Assembly (NCBI GenBank): GCA_016206385.1
Contig: JACQRS010000283.1
Location: 1-25,517 of the forward strand
DNA from: Candidatus Rokuibacteriota bacterium
GTDB lineage: Bacteria > Methylomirabilota > Methylomirabilia > Rokubacteriales > CSP1-6
DNA: 25,517 bases
Reading direction: 5' to 3'
Positions within the stretch are counted from its first letter, which is position 1. The number at the start of each line of letters is the position of its first letter. This document shows positions 1 to 9,024 of the stretch, piece by piece. The translations under genes and the position numbers were made by a program. The notes below the pieces were generated by a model, which did no database searches, was not told where the DNA came from, and worked only from the letters and a program-made list of their open reading frames with translations.

Positions 1-1115
1 AGACCCTGCAGAAGTTCAAGGGCACCGCCTGGGACCAGAGCCCCGTCTTCAAGAAGGTCTACGAGGAGGAGTACGGCACGTTCGGCGGCGAGCCGTACGG
101 CTGCATCGTGGGCGACTACCACTTCGATCACAGCCCGCCGGACGTCGAGCTCCTGGGCGAGATGGCCCAGGTCGCCGCCGCGGCCCATTCGCCGTTTATC
201 GCCGGAGCGGCACCCACGCTCATGCAGATGGATTCGTGGCAGGAGCTCAGCAACCCGAGGGACCTGACCAAGATCTTCCAGACGCCGGAGTACGCGGCCT
301 GGCGCTCCCTGCGCGAATCCGAGGACTCCCGCTACATCGGTCTGGCGATGCCCCGTTTCCTGGCCCGCCTGCCGTACGGCGCCAAGACCTCTCCCGTCGA
401 GCAGTTCGACTTCGAGGAGGTGACCGCCGGCGCCGACCACACCAAGTACACCTGGGCGAACTCCTCCTACGCCATGGCGGTCAACATCAACCGGGCCTTC
501 AAGCTTTACGGCTGGTGCTCGCGCATCCGCGGCATCGAGTCGGGGGGGGCGGTGGAGGGGCTGCCCACCCACACATTCCCGACCGACGATGGCGGCGTCG
601 ACATGAAGTGCCCGACCGAGATCGCCATCACCGACAGGCGGGAGGCGGAGCTGGCGAAGAACGGGTTCATGCCCTTGATCCACAAGAAGAACTCGGACTT
701 CGCGGCCTTCATCGGGGCCCAGTCGCTGCAGAAGCCCGCCGAGTACGACGATCCGGACGCCACGGCGAACGCGAACCTGGCGGCGCGCCTGCCGTACCTG
801 TTCGCCAGCTGCCGGTTCGCGCACTACCTCAAGTGCATCGTGCGCGACAAGCTCGGGTCGTTCAAAGAGCGGGAGAGCATGCAGAAGTGGCTTCAGGACT
901 GGATCCTCAACTACGTCGATGGGGACCCGCTGCATTCCAGCGAGGAGACCAAGGCGCGCAGGCCGCTGGCGGCGGCCGAGGTGGTCGTCGAGGAGGTCGA
1001 AGGCAACCCCGGTTACTACTCCTCGAAGTTCTTCCTCCGGCCGCACTACCAGCTCGAGGGCCTCACGGTGTCGTTGCGCCTGGTCTCCAAGCTGCCGTCG
1101 CAGAAGAGCGCCTGA
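1..1115 (+). CDS. tssC: T6SS contractile sheath large subunit TssC (VipB/ImpC family), 5' end outside window
   Basis: This is the C-terminal ~370 residues of TssC, which with TssB builds the cytoplasmic sheath whose contraction drives the T6SS tube out. The frame is open from base 3, so the true start lies upstream; the GTG at 108 is internal. Recognisable family segments are the GLAMPRFLARLPYG stretch (bases ~336-380), NLAARLPYLFASCRFAHYLK (~775-834), and the terminal RPHYQLEGLTVSLRLV (~1041-1090), so the complete C-terminal sheath domain is present. The stop is at 1113-1115, and hcp follows after 119 bp. tssB is expected immediately upstream. This intact copy is the reference for judging the truncated TssBC fusion at 12992-14533. 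The family call is very secure from the conserved motifs and the gene order. Confidence 0.97.
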   Translation, partial: TLQKFKGTAWDQSPVFKKVYEEEYGTFGGEPYGCIVGDYHFDHSPPDVELLGEMAQVAAAAHSPFIAGAAPTLMQMDSWQELSNPRDLTKIFQTPEYAAWRSLRESEDSRYIGLAMPRFLARLPYGAKTSPVEQFDFEEVTAGADHTKYTWANSSYAMAVNINRAFKLYGWCSRIRGIESGGAVEGLPTHTFPTDDGGVDMKCPTEIAITDRREAELAKNGFMPLIHKKNSDFAAFIGAQSLQKPAEYDDPDATANANLAARLPYLFASCRFAHYLKCIVRDKLGSFKERESMQKWLQDWILNYVDGDPLHSSEETKARRPLAAAEVVVEEVEGNPGYYSSKFFLRPHYQLEGLTVSLRLVSKLPSQKSA

Positions 1116-1197
1116 TCGAGCATCGAGAGGATGGCTGCGGACCGGCCCGGCGCCCGTGAGCGCCGTGCCGGCCGGGACAGCGGGAAGCGGGACGGAT

Positions 1198-1214
1198 GCG
1201 GGCCTACGGCCCGC
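1198..1214 (+). promoter_or_regulatory. Perfect hairpin just upstream of the hcp ribosome binding site
   Basis: GCGGGCC-TAC-GGCCCGC is a perfect 7-bp GC stem with a 3-nt loop. It sits six bases before the AAAGGAG (1221-1227) of hcp, in the 119-bp tssC-hcp gap. A second, imperfect GC stem lies at about 1143-1174. No T-run follows either, so neither is a classical intrinsic terminator. An mRNA stabiliser or processing stem that lets hcp be made in excess of its neighbours is possible but is inference. Confidence 0.4.
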
Positions 1215-1234
1215 GCTCAGAAAGGAGACGCGGC

Positions 1235-1723
1235 ATGGCTGTTGATATGTTCATCAAAATCGGCGACATCAAGGGAGAGTCCTCGGATTCCGGGCACAAG
1301 GAGGAGATCGACGTCCTGTCGTGGAGCTGGGGAATGTCCCAGTCGGGCTCGATGCACATGGGCGGCGGAGGCGGCTCTGGGAAGGTGAACGTCCAGGACC
1401 TGTCGTTCACCAAGTACATCGACAAATCGTCGCCGAACCTCCTCAAGTTCTGCTGCAACGGCAAGCACTATCCCGAGGCCGTGCTGACGATCCGCAAGGC
1501 CGGGGAGAAGCCGCTCGAATACCTCGTCATCAAGCTGACCGACGTGCTGATCTCCGGCGTGTCCACCGGCGGCAGCGGCGGCGAGGACCGCCTGACGGAG
1601 AACGTGACGCTGAACTTCGCCAAGGTCAAGGTGGGGTACCAGCCGCAGAAGAAGGACGGGTCCAAGGACGGCGGTCCCATCGAGATGGGCTGGGACATCG
1701 AGGCGAACACCGAGCTGAAGTAA
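1235..1723 (+). CDS. hcp: T6SS tube protein Hcp (TssD)
   Basis: Hcp forms the hexameric rings that stack into the inner tube propelled by the sheath; it is also a secreted hallmark of T6SS activity. The protein is 162 aa, the usual Hcp length. It opens with MAVDMFIKIGDIKGES and has the family's DVLSWSWG segment (~residues 28-35), a Gly-rich loop (~44-49), and the VNVQDLSFTKYID stretch that follows. The C-terminal strand reads IEMGWDIEANTE. The ATG at 1235 is chosen because AAAGGAG lies seven bases upstream and it gives the canonical N-terminus; the in-frame upstream start at 1196 would add non-homologous residues. It lies between tssC and tagJ, and both flanking gaps (119 and 159 bp) contain strong hairpins. 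No C-terminal effector extension is present, so this is a plain structural Hcp. Confidence 0.97.
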   Translation: MAVDMFIKIGDIKGESSDSGHKEEIDVLSWSWGMSQSGSMHMGGGGGSGKVNVQDLSFTKYIDKSSPNLLKFCCNGKHYPEAVLTIRKAGEKPLEYLVIKLTDVLISGVSTGGSGGEDRLTENVTLNFAKVKVGYQPQKKDGSKDGGPIEMGWDIEANTELK

Positions 1724-1829
1724 GCGGGGAGCCCGGCACTGCCGCGGGAGCCCCGGCAGGCGGCGAACAGGGGATCCCCGCCCGGCGCCTGGTCGAAGGA
1801 CACCCCTGGAGAGGTGTGCGAGGGGCAGG

Positions 1830-1857
1830 GCGCCACCACCGCGACGGGCGGTGGCGC
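1830..1857 (+). promoter_or_regulatory. 8-bp inverted repeat between hcp and tagJ
   Basis: GCGCCACC (1830-1837) and GGTGGCGC (1850-1857) form a perfect 8-bp stem with a 12-nt loop. Nearer hcp, CTGCCG...CGGCAG makes a further 6-bp stem within about 1739-1760. No T-tract follows. The position, 3' of hcp and 14 bases before the tagJ ribosome binding site, suits a transcript-stabilising or partial-termination element that lowers expression of the downstream genes relative to hcp. That function is inferred. Confidence 0.35.
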
Positions 1858-1882
1858 GCGCACCCTGCGCGAGGAGATTGGC

Positions 1883-2695
1883 ATGATTGCGGAACAGAGC
1901 CTTCGGGAAGGCAACATCCTGGAGTCCCTGGACCAGCTCCAACAACAGGTGAAGGACGACCCCTCCAACGCCAAGCTGCGTGTGTTCCTGTTCCAGCTCC
2001 TCGCCGTGCTGGGCGAGTGGAACCGGGCCATGACCCAGCTGAACGTCGTCGGGGACATGGACGCCGGGGCCCTGGCCATGGTGCAGATGTACCGCGAGGC
2101 CCTGAAATGCGAGGTCCTGAGGGCCGAGATCTTCGCCGGCCAGCGATCGCCGCTCATCTTCGGCGAGCCGGAAGAGTGGGTGGCGCTTCTCACGCAGGCG
2201 CTCCGGCTGACCGCCGAGGGCCAGCACGCGCAGTCCGGCGCGCTGCGCAAGATGGCATTCGATGCCGCGCCGACTTCCTCCGGGACCATCGACGACCGGC
2301 CGTTCGAGTGGATCGCCGACGGCGACGTCCGCATGGGGCCCGTTCTCGAAGCCATCGTCAACGGGCGCTATTACTGGATACCCTTTCACCGCATCTCCAA
2401 GATCCAGATCGACCAGCCGGCGGATCTGCGGGATATCGTCTGGATGCCGGCCCACTTCTCATGGGCGAACGGCGGCGAGGCGGTGGGGCTGATCCCCACG
2501 CGCTACGCGGGATCGGAGTCCAGCCTGGACGGCAAGATCCGCCTGGCGCGGAAGACCGAATGGATCGAGAGGGACGCGGACACCTGTCTCGGGTTGGGCC
2601 AGCGGATGCTGGCGACGAACGCCGGCGAGTTTCCCCTGATGGAGATACGAATGATCACCCTGGACACCGTGGGGGAGGCGAAGGGCTCGGCGTAG
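1883..2695 (+). CDS. tagJ: ImpE/TagJ-family T6SS accessory protein
   Basis: A 270-aa ImpE-family protein. TagJ homologues studied elsewhere (HsiE1) bind the TssB sheath subunit and influence ClpV-dependent sheath recycling. The N-terminal half (~1-120) is helical and TPR-like, starting IAEQSLREGNILESL, with NAKLRVFLFQLLAVLGEW following. The C-terminal half has the family's PFEWIADGDVRMGPVLEAIV and YYWIPFHRISKI segments and a VWMPAHFSWANGG stretch before a VGLIPTRYAGSE motif. The ATG at 1883 is preceded by GAGGAG (1871-1876) at six bases, and earlier in-frame codons encode low-similarity, Gly-rich sequence. It lies between hcp and tssE, the usual position. The family assignment is strong; its exact role here is from homologues. 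Confidence 0.92.
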   Translation: MIAEQSLREGNILESLDQLQQQVKDDPSNAKLRVFLFQLLAVLGEWNRAMTQLNVVGDMDAGALAMVQMYREALKCEVLRAEIFAGQRSPLIFGEPEEWVALLTQALRLTAEGQHAQSGALRKMAFDAAPTSSGTIDDRPFEWIADGDVRMGPVLEAIVNGRYYWIPFHRISKIQIDQPADLRDIVWMPAHFSWANGGEAVGLIPTRYAGSESSLDGKIRLARKTEWIERDADTCLGLGQRMLATNAGEFPLMEIRMITLDTVGEAKGSA

Positions 2696-2753
2696 GCCCG
2701 GGGCCCGAGGCCGGCGGGAGAACGGGGTTCATTCGGAGCGTGCGGGGGGCGGG

Positions 2754-3260
2754 GTGGCGCAACTGGATCGCTTGCAGCCGTCTCTCCTCGATCGGCTCAC
2801 CGACGAGGAGCCGCAGGTCCATCAGGAGAGTCGCGACCGCCGCGTCATGTCGCTGCGGCGGCTGCGCGAGGCGGTCGTGCGCGACCTGGCCTGGCTGCTG
2901 AACACGGGCGATCTCAGCGCCGTCGTGGACCTGCGTGACTTCCCCCAGGTCGCCCAGTCGGTCCTGAACTACGGCCTCCCGGCCCTGGCGGGCGCGACCG
3001 CGTCCAGCGTGGACGCCGCCGCGCTCGAGCGCCTCCTGCGACAGTCGATCTGCACCTTCGAGCCCCGCATCCTCCGCAAGAGTCTAAAGATAAAGGTCAT
3101 CGTGGCCGGCGACCAGATGAACCACAACGCGCTCAATTTCGACATCGAAGGGGAGCTGTGGGCCCAGCCGGTACCCCTCCGGCTCTACCTCAAGACCGAG
3201 ATCGATCTCGAGACCGGTAGCATCAGCGTCAAGGACACCAGCGGCCAGGGGTCCGCCTGA
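2754..3260 (+). CDS. tssE: T6SS baseplate subunit TssE (GPW/gp25 family)
   Basis: TssE is the gp25-like baseplate wedge protein that nucleates sheath assembly. This 168-aa protein has the typical N-terminus LQPSLLDRLTDEEP, then RRLREAVVRDLAWLLNT (~residues 35-51) and the hallmark SVLNYGLPALAG (~69-80). The C-terminal half (~105-160) carries the LNFDIEGELWAQPVPLRLYL region. The start is a GTG at 2754 behind a G-rich tract; the internal ATG (residue ~31) would remove the conserved N-terminus, so GTG is preferred. The stop TGA overlaps the tssF ATG (TGATG at 3258-3262), so tssE and tssF are translationally coupled. Confidence 0.95.
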   Translation: MAQLDRLQPSLLDRLTDEEPQVHQESRDRRVMSLRRLREAVVRDLAWLLNTGDLSAVVDLRDFPQVAQSVLNYGLPALAGATASSVDAAALERLLRQSICTFEPRILRKSLKIKVIVAGDQMNHNALNFDIEGELWAQPVPLRLYLKTEIDLETGSISVKDTSGQGSA

Positions 3261-5131
3261 TGGATCCGCGGCTTCTCAAGTACTACAACGAGGAGCTCCA
3301 GCACGTCCGCGAGATGGGCGGCGAGTTCGCCAAAGAGTTCCCGAAGATCGCCAGCCGGCTCGGGCTCGACGGCTTCGAGTGCGCTGACCCCTACGTCGAG
3401 CGGCTGCTGGAGGGGTTCGCGTTCCTCGCCGCCCGCGTGCAGCTGAAAATCCACACGGAGTTCCCGCGGTTCACGCAGCACCTCCTCGAGATGGTCTACC
3501 CGCACTACCTGGCTCCCACCCCCTCGATGGCCGTGGTCCAGCTCCAGCCGGACCTGGCGGAGGGCTCCCTGGGGGAAGGCTTCACGGTGCCGCGCGGCAG
3601 CGTGCTGCGCAGCCCGCTGGGCAAGGGGGACCAGACTCCGTGCGAGTACCGCACGGGCCACGACGTGACGCTGTGGCCCCTGGAGCTCACCGAGGCCGAG
3701 TACTTCACGCACGCCCGCGAGATGGGTGCGGTGGAGACACCCGTTCTCCAGAGCGCGAAGGCCGGGCTCCGGCTGCGGCTCAGGACCACCGCCGGCTTGA
3801 GCTTCGACCGGCTCGCCCTGGACAGCCTGCCGCTTTACCTGCGCGGCGGTGAGCTGTCGATGCACCTGTTGGAGCAGCTCCTGGCCAATGCGCTCGGCAT
3901 GGTCGTGGCGCCGGCGCGCCGCCCGCCCGCCTGGCGGGAGGTCGTCGACAGGACGCACATCAGGCGCCTGGGCTTCGAGGATCGGCAGGCGCTGCTGCCC
4001 TTCGGCCCGCGCTCGTTCCAGGGATACCGGCTGCTGCACGAGTACTTCGCGTTCCCGGATCGGTTCATGTTCGTCGAGCTCGCGGGGCTCGGTCCGGCCG
4101 TCCGCCGCTGCAAGGAGAACGAGATCGACATCACCGTGCTGCTGGATCGCGGCGACCCGTTCCTGCTGAACGCGGTCGGCCCGGCGAACTTCGCGCTGTT
4201 CTGCTCGCCGGCGATCAACCTGTTCCCACGGCGCAGCGACAGCATCCACCTCACGGAAGGGCAGACCGAGTACCACGTCGTGCCGGACCGGACCGTGCCG
4301 ATGGATTACGAGGTGTACGACGTGATCGGCGTGGTCGGCTCCGGGACGGGCGACCGCGAGCAGGAGTTCCTGCCGTTCTACTCGCGCCGCGATCCGCGGC
4401 GCTTCGGCGACGGGATGGCGTATTACACCCTGCGCCGGACGCCGCGGGTCCTGTCGTCGCGGCAGCGCGAGGTCGGGCCGCGGGCCAGCTACATCGGCAG
4501 CGAGGTGTTCCTCGCTCTGGTTGACGCCGGCGAGGCGCCGTATCGCGGCGACCTGCGCCAGCTCGCGCTGACCACCCTGTGCACGAACCGGGACCTGCCG
4601 CTGCACCTGTCGGTGGGGCAGGGCCGAACCGACTTCAATCTACAGACCGGCGCGCCGGTGGCAACGGTGCGCTGTCTCGCGGGCCCGACGCATCCCAGGC
4701 CTTCCCGCGCCGAGGGCGAGACGGCCTGGCGGCTGATAAGCCACCTCACTCTCAACTACCTGTCGCTGCTGGACACCGATGAAAAGCAGGGGGCGGTGGC
4801 GCTGCGCGACCTGCTGCTGCTCTATGGCGGTGACAGCGAGGCCTCCCTCCAGAAGCAGGTCGAAGGGGTCCGATCGGTGACCTCGACGACCGTCACCCGG
4901 CGTCTTTCGTCGCCCGGCCCGATCGCCTTCGGTCGCGGGCTGGAGGTGACGGTGGCCTTCGACGAGGCCGCCTTCGGAGGGAGCGGTGTGTTCCTGCTGG
5001 GGGCGGTCCTGGAGCAGTTTTTCGCCAGGTACGCGACCATCAACTCGTTCACGGAGACGGTCGTCAAGACACTGAATCGGGGAGAGATCATCCGATGGCC
5101 GGCGAGGACCGGACAGGGGCACGCGCTCTAG
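3260..5131 (+). CDS. tssF: T6SS baseplate subunit TssF (VasA/ImpG family)
   Basis: TssF forms, with TssG, TssE and TssK, the wedges of the baseplate on which the tail assembles. The 623-aa length is typical. The N-terminus MDPRLLKYYNEELQHVREMG and the following GEFAKEFPKIASRLGL are diagnostic, as are DPYVERLLEGFAFLAARVQ (~residues 45-63) and HLLEMVYPHYLAPTPSM. Later conserved pieces include DRFMFVELAG (~270) and the C-terminal RGLEVTVAFDE and FFARYATINSFTE. The start codon overlaps the tssE stop, and its 3' end overlaps tssG by 37 bp, so the three baseplate genes are tightly linked. No frameshift or missing segment was seen. Confidence 0.97.
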   Translation: MDPRLLKYYNEELQHVREMGGEFAKEFPKIASRLGLDGFECADPYVERLLEGFAFLAARVQLKIHTEFPRFTQHLLEMVYPHYLAPTPSMAVVQLQPDLAEGSLGEGFTVPRGSVLRSPLGKGDQTPCEYRTGHDVTLWPLELTEAEYFTHAREMGAVETPVLQSAKAGLRLRLRTTAGLSFDRLALDSLPLYLRGGELSMHLLEQLLANALGMVVAPARRPPAWREVVDRTHIRRLGFEDRQALLPFGPRSFQGYRLLHEYFAFPDRFMFVELAGLGPAVRRCKENEIDITVLLDRGDPFLLNAVGPANFALFCSPAINLFPRRSDSIHLTEGQTEYHVVPDRTVPMDYEVYDVIGVVGSGTGDREQEFLPFYSRRDPRRFGDGMAYYTLRRTPRVLSSRQREVGPRASYIGSEVFLALVDAGEAPYRGDLRQLALTTLCTNRDLPLHLSVGQGRTDFNLQTGAPVATVRCLAGPTHPRPSRAEGETAWRLISHLTLNYLSLLDTDEKQGAVALRDLLLLYGGDSEASLQKQVEGVRSVTSTTVTRRLSSPGPIAFGRGLEVTVAFDEAAFGGSGVFLLGAVLEQFFARYATINSFTETVVKTLNRGEIIRWPARTGQGHAL

Positions 5132-6129
5132 ATCTGAGCGCGGCCCTGGCGCGCGAGCCGTACAAATTCGACTTCTTCCAGGCGATGCGGCGGCTGGAAT
5201 GCGCCTTCCCGCAGAAGCCCAGGGTCGGGCAGTCGAAGCGCCCGGTGGACGACCCGGTCCGTCTGGGGCAGGAGCCGTCGCTGGCGTTCGCGCCGTCCTC
5301 CCTGGCCCGGTTCGACCCGGAGGACGGGAGCGGCCGGCCGTCCCGGCTGGCGGTCTTCTTCTTCGGCCTGCTCGGTCCCAACGGACCGCTCCCGCTGCAC
5401 CTCACGGAGTACGCCCGCGATCGCCTGCGGAACTCCTCCGACCCCACCTTCGCCCGGTTCCTCGACCTGTTCCACCACCGCATGCTGGGGCTGTTCTATC
5501 GCGCCTGGGCCGGCGGCCAGCCCACGGCCAACTTCGACCGTCCCGAGTCGGATCGCTTCGCCCTCTACGTCGGCGCGCTTTTCGGCCTGGCCATGCCGTC
5601 CCTGCGGAACCGGGACGCGTTCCCGGATCTCGCCAAGCTGCACTACGCCGGGCAGCTGGTGTGTCACACGCGCCATGCGGAGGGCTTGGGGCTAGTCCTT
5701 GGGGATTTTTTCGGGATCCCGGTGGAAATCGAGGAGTTCGTCGGCCAATGGCTGGAGCTGCCCGAGAACTACTATTGCCGGCTCGGCGAGTCGCGCGAGA
5801 CCAGCACGCTCGGCAGGACGGTGACCGTCGGCTCGCGCACCTGGGAATGCCAGCACAAGTTCCGGATCCGGATCGGGCCTCTGTCTCTGGCCGATTACGA
5901 GAGCCTGCTCCCCGGTGGCGACACCCTCGAGCGGCTCATCGCGCTGGTGCGCAACTACGCCGGGGACGAGCTGGCCTGGGACGTGAGACTGATCCTGAAG
6001 GGGAGCGAGGCGCCTCCCCTCCGGCTGGGCGGAAGCGGGCGGCTGGGATGGACGACCTGGCTGACCGACCGTCCGCTCGGGCACGACGCCGCCGACCTGT
6101 CGCTGAACCCCCTGGCGGCGGCCGGCTGA
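5095..6129 (+). CDS. tssG: T6SS baseplate subunit TssG (VasB/ImpH family)
   Basis: TssG pairs with two TssF copies in the baseplate wedge. This 344-aa protein has the family's YKFDFFQAMRRLECAFP near residue 22 and RVGQSKRPVDDPVRLGQEPS (~42-61). It then has the FFGLLGPNGPLPLHLTEYAR block (~89-108), FHHRMLGLFYRAWA (~124-137), and the Gly/Leu-rich C-terminal LGGSGRLGWTTWL. The ATG at 5095 has GGAGAG (5081-5086) eight bases upstream, inside the end of tssF, giving a 37-bp overlap. clpV starts 51 bp after its stop. The call is secure. Confidence 0.96.
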   Translation: MAGEDRTGARALDLSAALAREPYKFDFFQAMRRLECAFPQKPRVGQSKRPVDDPVRLGQEPSLAFAPSSLARFDPEDGSGRPSRLAVFFFGLLGPNGPLPLHLTEYARDRLRNSSDPTFARFLDLFHHRMLGLFYRAWAGGQPTANFDRPESDRFALYVGALFGLAMPSLRNRDAFPDLAKLHYAGQLVCHTRHAEGLGLVLGDFFGIPVEIEEFVGQWLELPENYYCRLGESRETSTLGRTVTVGSRTWECQHKFRIRIGPLSLADYESLLPGGDTLERLIALVRNYAGDELAWDVRLILKGSEAPPLRLGGSGRLGWTTWLTDRPLGHDAADLSLNPLAAAG

Positions 6130-6180
6130 CCCGTTCGATTTCGTCCTTGGTGATCGCCTCAGCGCGGCGGGAGACTTCGG

Positions 6181-8949
6181 ATGACTGAGATCAACCGGGT
6201 CGCCCTGTTCGGGAAGCTCAACAGCCTGGGCTACAGGGCCGTCGAAAGCGCCACGGTCTTCTGCAAGATGCGTGGCAACCCCTACGTGGAGCTGGTGCAC
6301 TGGATCCATCAGATCCTGCAGCTGCAGGACTCCGATCTGCATCGCATCATCAAGCAGTTCAGCCTGGATCCGGCGCGTCTGGCCAGGGACCTGACGAACG
6401 CCCTCGATCGGCTTCCGCGCGGTTCCACCTCGATCTCGGACCTGTCCTCCCACGTGGAGGAGGCGGTCGAGCGGGGCTGGGTGTACGGCACGTTGATGTT
6501 CGGCGAGTCGCAGGTGCGCACCGGCCACCTGGTGGTCGGTATCTTAAAGACGCCCGGGCTGCGCCACGCCCTCCTGGCCGTCTCGAAGGAATTCGACACG
6601 ATCAAGCTGGACACACTGACCGAGCGGTTCGGGGAGGTCGTCGGCGGGTCGCCGGAGGACGCCCTGGGGGCGACCGACGGCTTCCGGGTCGGCGGGGGCG
6701 CCGTCCCGGGAGAGGCGAGCGGGGCCATGCCTCCGGCGCAGATGGGAAAGCAGGAGGCTCTGAGGCAGTTCTCGGTCGATCTGACAGAGAAGGCGCGCAA
6801 GGAGGAGCTCGACCCCATCGTGGGGCGCGACGAGGAGATCCGGCAGATCGTGGACATCCTCATGCGCCGCCGGCAGAACAACCCGATCCTCACGGGCGAG
6901 GCGGGCGTGGGCAAGACGGCCGTCGTGGAGGGCTTCGCCCTGCGGATCGTATCGGGAGACGTGCCGCCGCCGCTGAAGGACGTCGCGCTGCGCACGCTCG
7001 ATGTCGGCCTGCTCCAGGCCGGAGCCAGCATGAAGGGCGAGTTCGAGAACCGGCTGCGCCAGGTGATCGAGGAGGTCCAGGCCTCTCCCAGGCCGATCAT
7101 CCTGTTCATCGACGAGGCGCACACGCTCATCGGCGCCGGCGGCGCCGCCGGGACCAGCGACGCGGCGAACCTCCTCAAGCCCGCCCTCGCCCGTGGCACG
7201 CTGCGCACCATCGCCGCCACGACCTGGGCCGAATACAAGAAGTATTTCGAGAAGGACCCGGCGCTGACGCGGCGCTTCCAGGTGATCCAGGTCGACGAGC
7301 CGTCGGAAGAGAAGGCCATCTTGATGATGCGCGGCATGGCGACGACCATGGAGAGGCACCACCGCGTGCAGGTGCTCGATGAGGCGCTGGAGGCCGCCGT
7401 CAAACTGTCGCACCGGTACATCCCGGCCCGGCAGCTTCCCGACAAGGCGGTGAGCCTGCTCGACACCGCCTGCGCCCGGGTGGCGATCAGCCAGCACGCC
7501 GTGCCCGCCGAGGTGGACGACTGCCGCCGCCGGATCCAGGGGCTGGAGACCGAGCTCGAGATCATCGAGCGCGAGAAGGCGGTCGGCGTCGAAACCGCGA
7601 AGCGCGAGGCCGAAGCCTCGGAGAAGGTGGCCGCCGAGCGGGACCGCCTGGGCGGACTTGAGGGCCGCTGGAAGACCGAGAAGGACCTGGTCGATCGGAT
7701 TCTCGCGATCCGCGGCACGCTGCGGGGACCCGCGGGCAAGGTCGAGGGCACCCGGAGCAAACTGGAGGAAAAGGCCGACGCGGCCGCCCGCTCCGTCGCG
7801 GTCCAGACGGCCTCGAACCCCGGAGGAACCCCGGAGGCGGGGGAGCTTTCAGAACCCGAGCGCCGGGAGCTCCTGGGCCAGCTCAGGGGGCTGCAGGCGA
7901 AGCTGGGCCAGCTCCAGGGCGAGACGCCGCTCATCCTCCCGAGCGTCGACGAGCAGGCCGTGGCCTCCGTGGTCGGCGATTGGACCGGCATCCCGGTCGG
8001 GCGGATGGTCAAGAACGAGATCGAGACGGTCCTCAGGCTGGCGGACACCCTCAACCAGCGCGTCATCGGCCAGCGCCACGCCCTGGAGATGATCGCCAGG
8101 CGGATCCAGACGGCGCGCGCCCGGCTGGACAACCCGAACAAGCCGATCGGCGTCTTCCTCCTGTGCGGCCCCTCGGGGGTCGGCAAGACCGAGTCGGCCC
8201 TCGCCCTGGCCGAGGTCCTCTACGGCGGCGAGCAGAACGTGATCACCATCAACATGAGCGAGTTCCAGGAGGCGCACACGGTCTCGACGCTGAAGGGGGC
8301 GCCCCCCGGATACGTCGGCTACGGGGAGGGCGGCGTGCTCACGGAGGCGGTCCGGCGCAAGCCATACAGCGTCGTCCTGCTCGACGAGGTGGAGAAGGCC
8401 CACCCCGACGTCCACGAGATCTTCTTCCAGGTCTTCGACAAGGGACAGATGGAGGACGGCGAGGGCCGCCTGATCAACTTCAAGAACACGCTGATCTTAT
8501 TGACCTCGAACGTCGGCACCGACCTGATCATGAACATGTGCAAGGATCCGGCGTTGACGCCCGGGCCCGATGGGGTCGCCAAGGCCCTGCGCGAGCCGCT
8601 CCTGAAGGTGTTCCCGGCGGCGCTCCTGGGACGGCTCGTGGTCGTTCCCTACTACCCGCTCAGCGACGAGATCATCGGCCTGATCGCAAAGCTGCAACTC
8701 GGACGCATCCAGAAACGCATCGCCGAGCACCACAAGATCCCCTTCACCTACGACGACGCCGTCGTCAAGCACATCGTCGGCCGGTGCACGGAGCTGGAGA
8801 GCGGCGCCCGCATGGTCGACACGATCCTGACCAACACCATGCTGCCGAAGATCAGCGCCCAGTTCCTGACGCGCATGCTGGAGGGCAAGCAGGTCGCCCG
8901 GGTGCACGTGTCCGTGGCGGGAGGGGAACTGGGTTACATGTTCGAGTGA
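6181..8949 (+). CDS. clpV: T6SS AAA+ ATPase TssH (ClpV)
   Basis: ClpV is a hexameric ClpB-type AAA+ unfoldase that extracts TssB/TssC from contracted sheaths for reuse. The 922-aa protein has a Clp N-terminal domain (~1-160), with a low-conservation Gly-rich linker (~160-195). The first nucleotide-binding domain has Walker A GEAGVGKT (~238-245) and Walker B ILFIDEAH (~306-313), followed by a TRRF arginine-finger region (~363). A coiled-coil middle domain spans ~440-590. The second nucleotide-binding domain has Walker A GPSGVGKT (~663-670) and Walker B VVLLDEVEKAHPDV (~730). The segment between domains, VVGDWTGIPVGRMV (~597-610), is characteristic of the ClpV/ClpB group. GGGAG lies seven bases before the ATG. 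The tssG/clpV neighbourhood supports ClpV over housekeeping ClpB. Confidence 0.96.
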   Translation: MTEINRVALFGKLNSLGYRAVESATVFCKMRGNPYVELVHWIHQILQLQDSDLHRIIKQFSLDPARLARDLTNALDRLPRGSTSISDLSSHVEEAVERGWVYGTLMFGESQVRTGHLVVGILKTPGLRHALLAVSKEFDTIKLDTLTERFGEVVGGSPEDALGATDGFRVGGGAVPGEASGAMPPAQMGKQEALRQFSVDLTEKARKEELDPIVGRDEEIRQIVDILMRRRQNNPILTGEAGVGKTAVVEGFALRIVSGDVPPPLKDVALRTLDVGLLQAGASMKGEFENRLRQVIEEVQASPRPIILFIDEAHTLIGAGGAAGTSDAANLLKPALARGTLRTIAATTWAEYKKYFEKDPALTRRFQVIQVDEPSEEKAILMMRGMATTMERHHRVQVLDEALEAAVKLSHRYIPARQLPDKAVSLLDTACARVAISQHAVPAEVDDCRRRIQGLETELEIIEREKAVGVETAKREAEASEKVAAERDRLGGLEGRWKTEKDLVDRILAIRGTLRGPAGKVEGTRSKLEEKADAAARSVAVQTASNPGGTPEAGELSEPERRELLGQLRGLQAKLGQLQGETPLILPSVDEQAVASVVGDWTGIPVGRMVKNEIETVLRLADTLNQRVIGQRHALEMIARRIQTARARLDNPNKPIGVFLLCGPSGVGKTESALALAEVLYGGEQNVITINMSEFQEAHTVSTLKGAPPGYVGYGEGGVLTEAVRRKPYSVVLLDEVEKAHPDVHEIFFQVFDKGQMEDGEGRLINFKNTLILLTSNVGTDLIMNMCKDPALTPGPDGVAKALREPLLKVFPAALLGRLVVVPYYPLSDEIIGLIAKLQLGRIQKRIAEHHKIPFTYDDAVVKHIVGRCTELESGARMVDTILTNTMLPKISAQFLTRMLEGKQVARVHVSVAGGELGYMFE

Positions 8950-9024
8950 GCGGGTGGCCATCGAGGTGGGCCGAGGGATACCCGGATCGGGTACCTCGGT
9001 TCGGGCCGTTGAGGAGATAAACCC

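Noticed and set aside
1321..2901. 526-codon plus-strand frame overlapping hcp and tagJ
   Set aside because: Out of frame with two well-supported genes that have their own ribosome binding sites; the product is Arg/Gly-rich.
6309..8186. 625-codon open frame on the minus strand opposite clpV
   Set aside because: It is a mirror of the clpV coding frame; its product is Ser/Arg-rich with no domain, while the plus strand has full AAA+ motifs.
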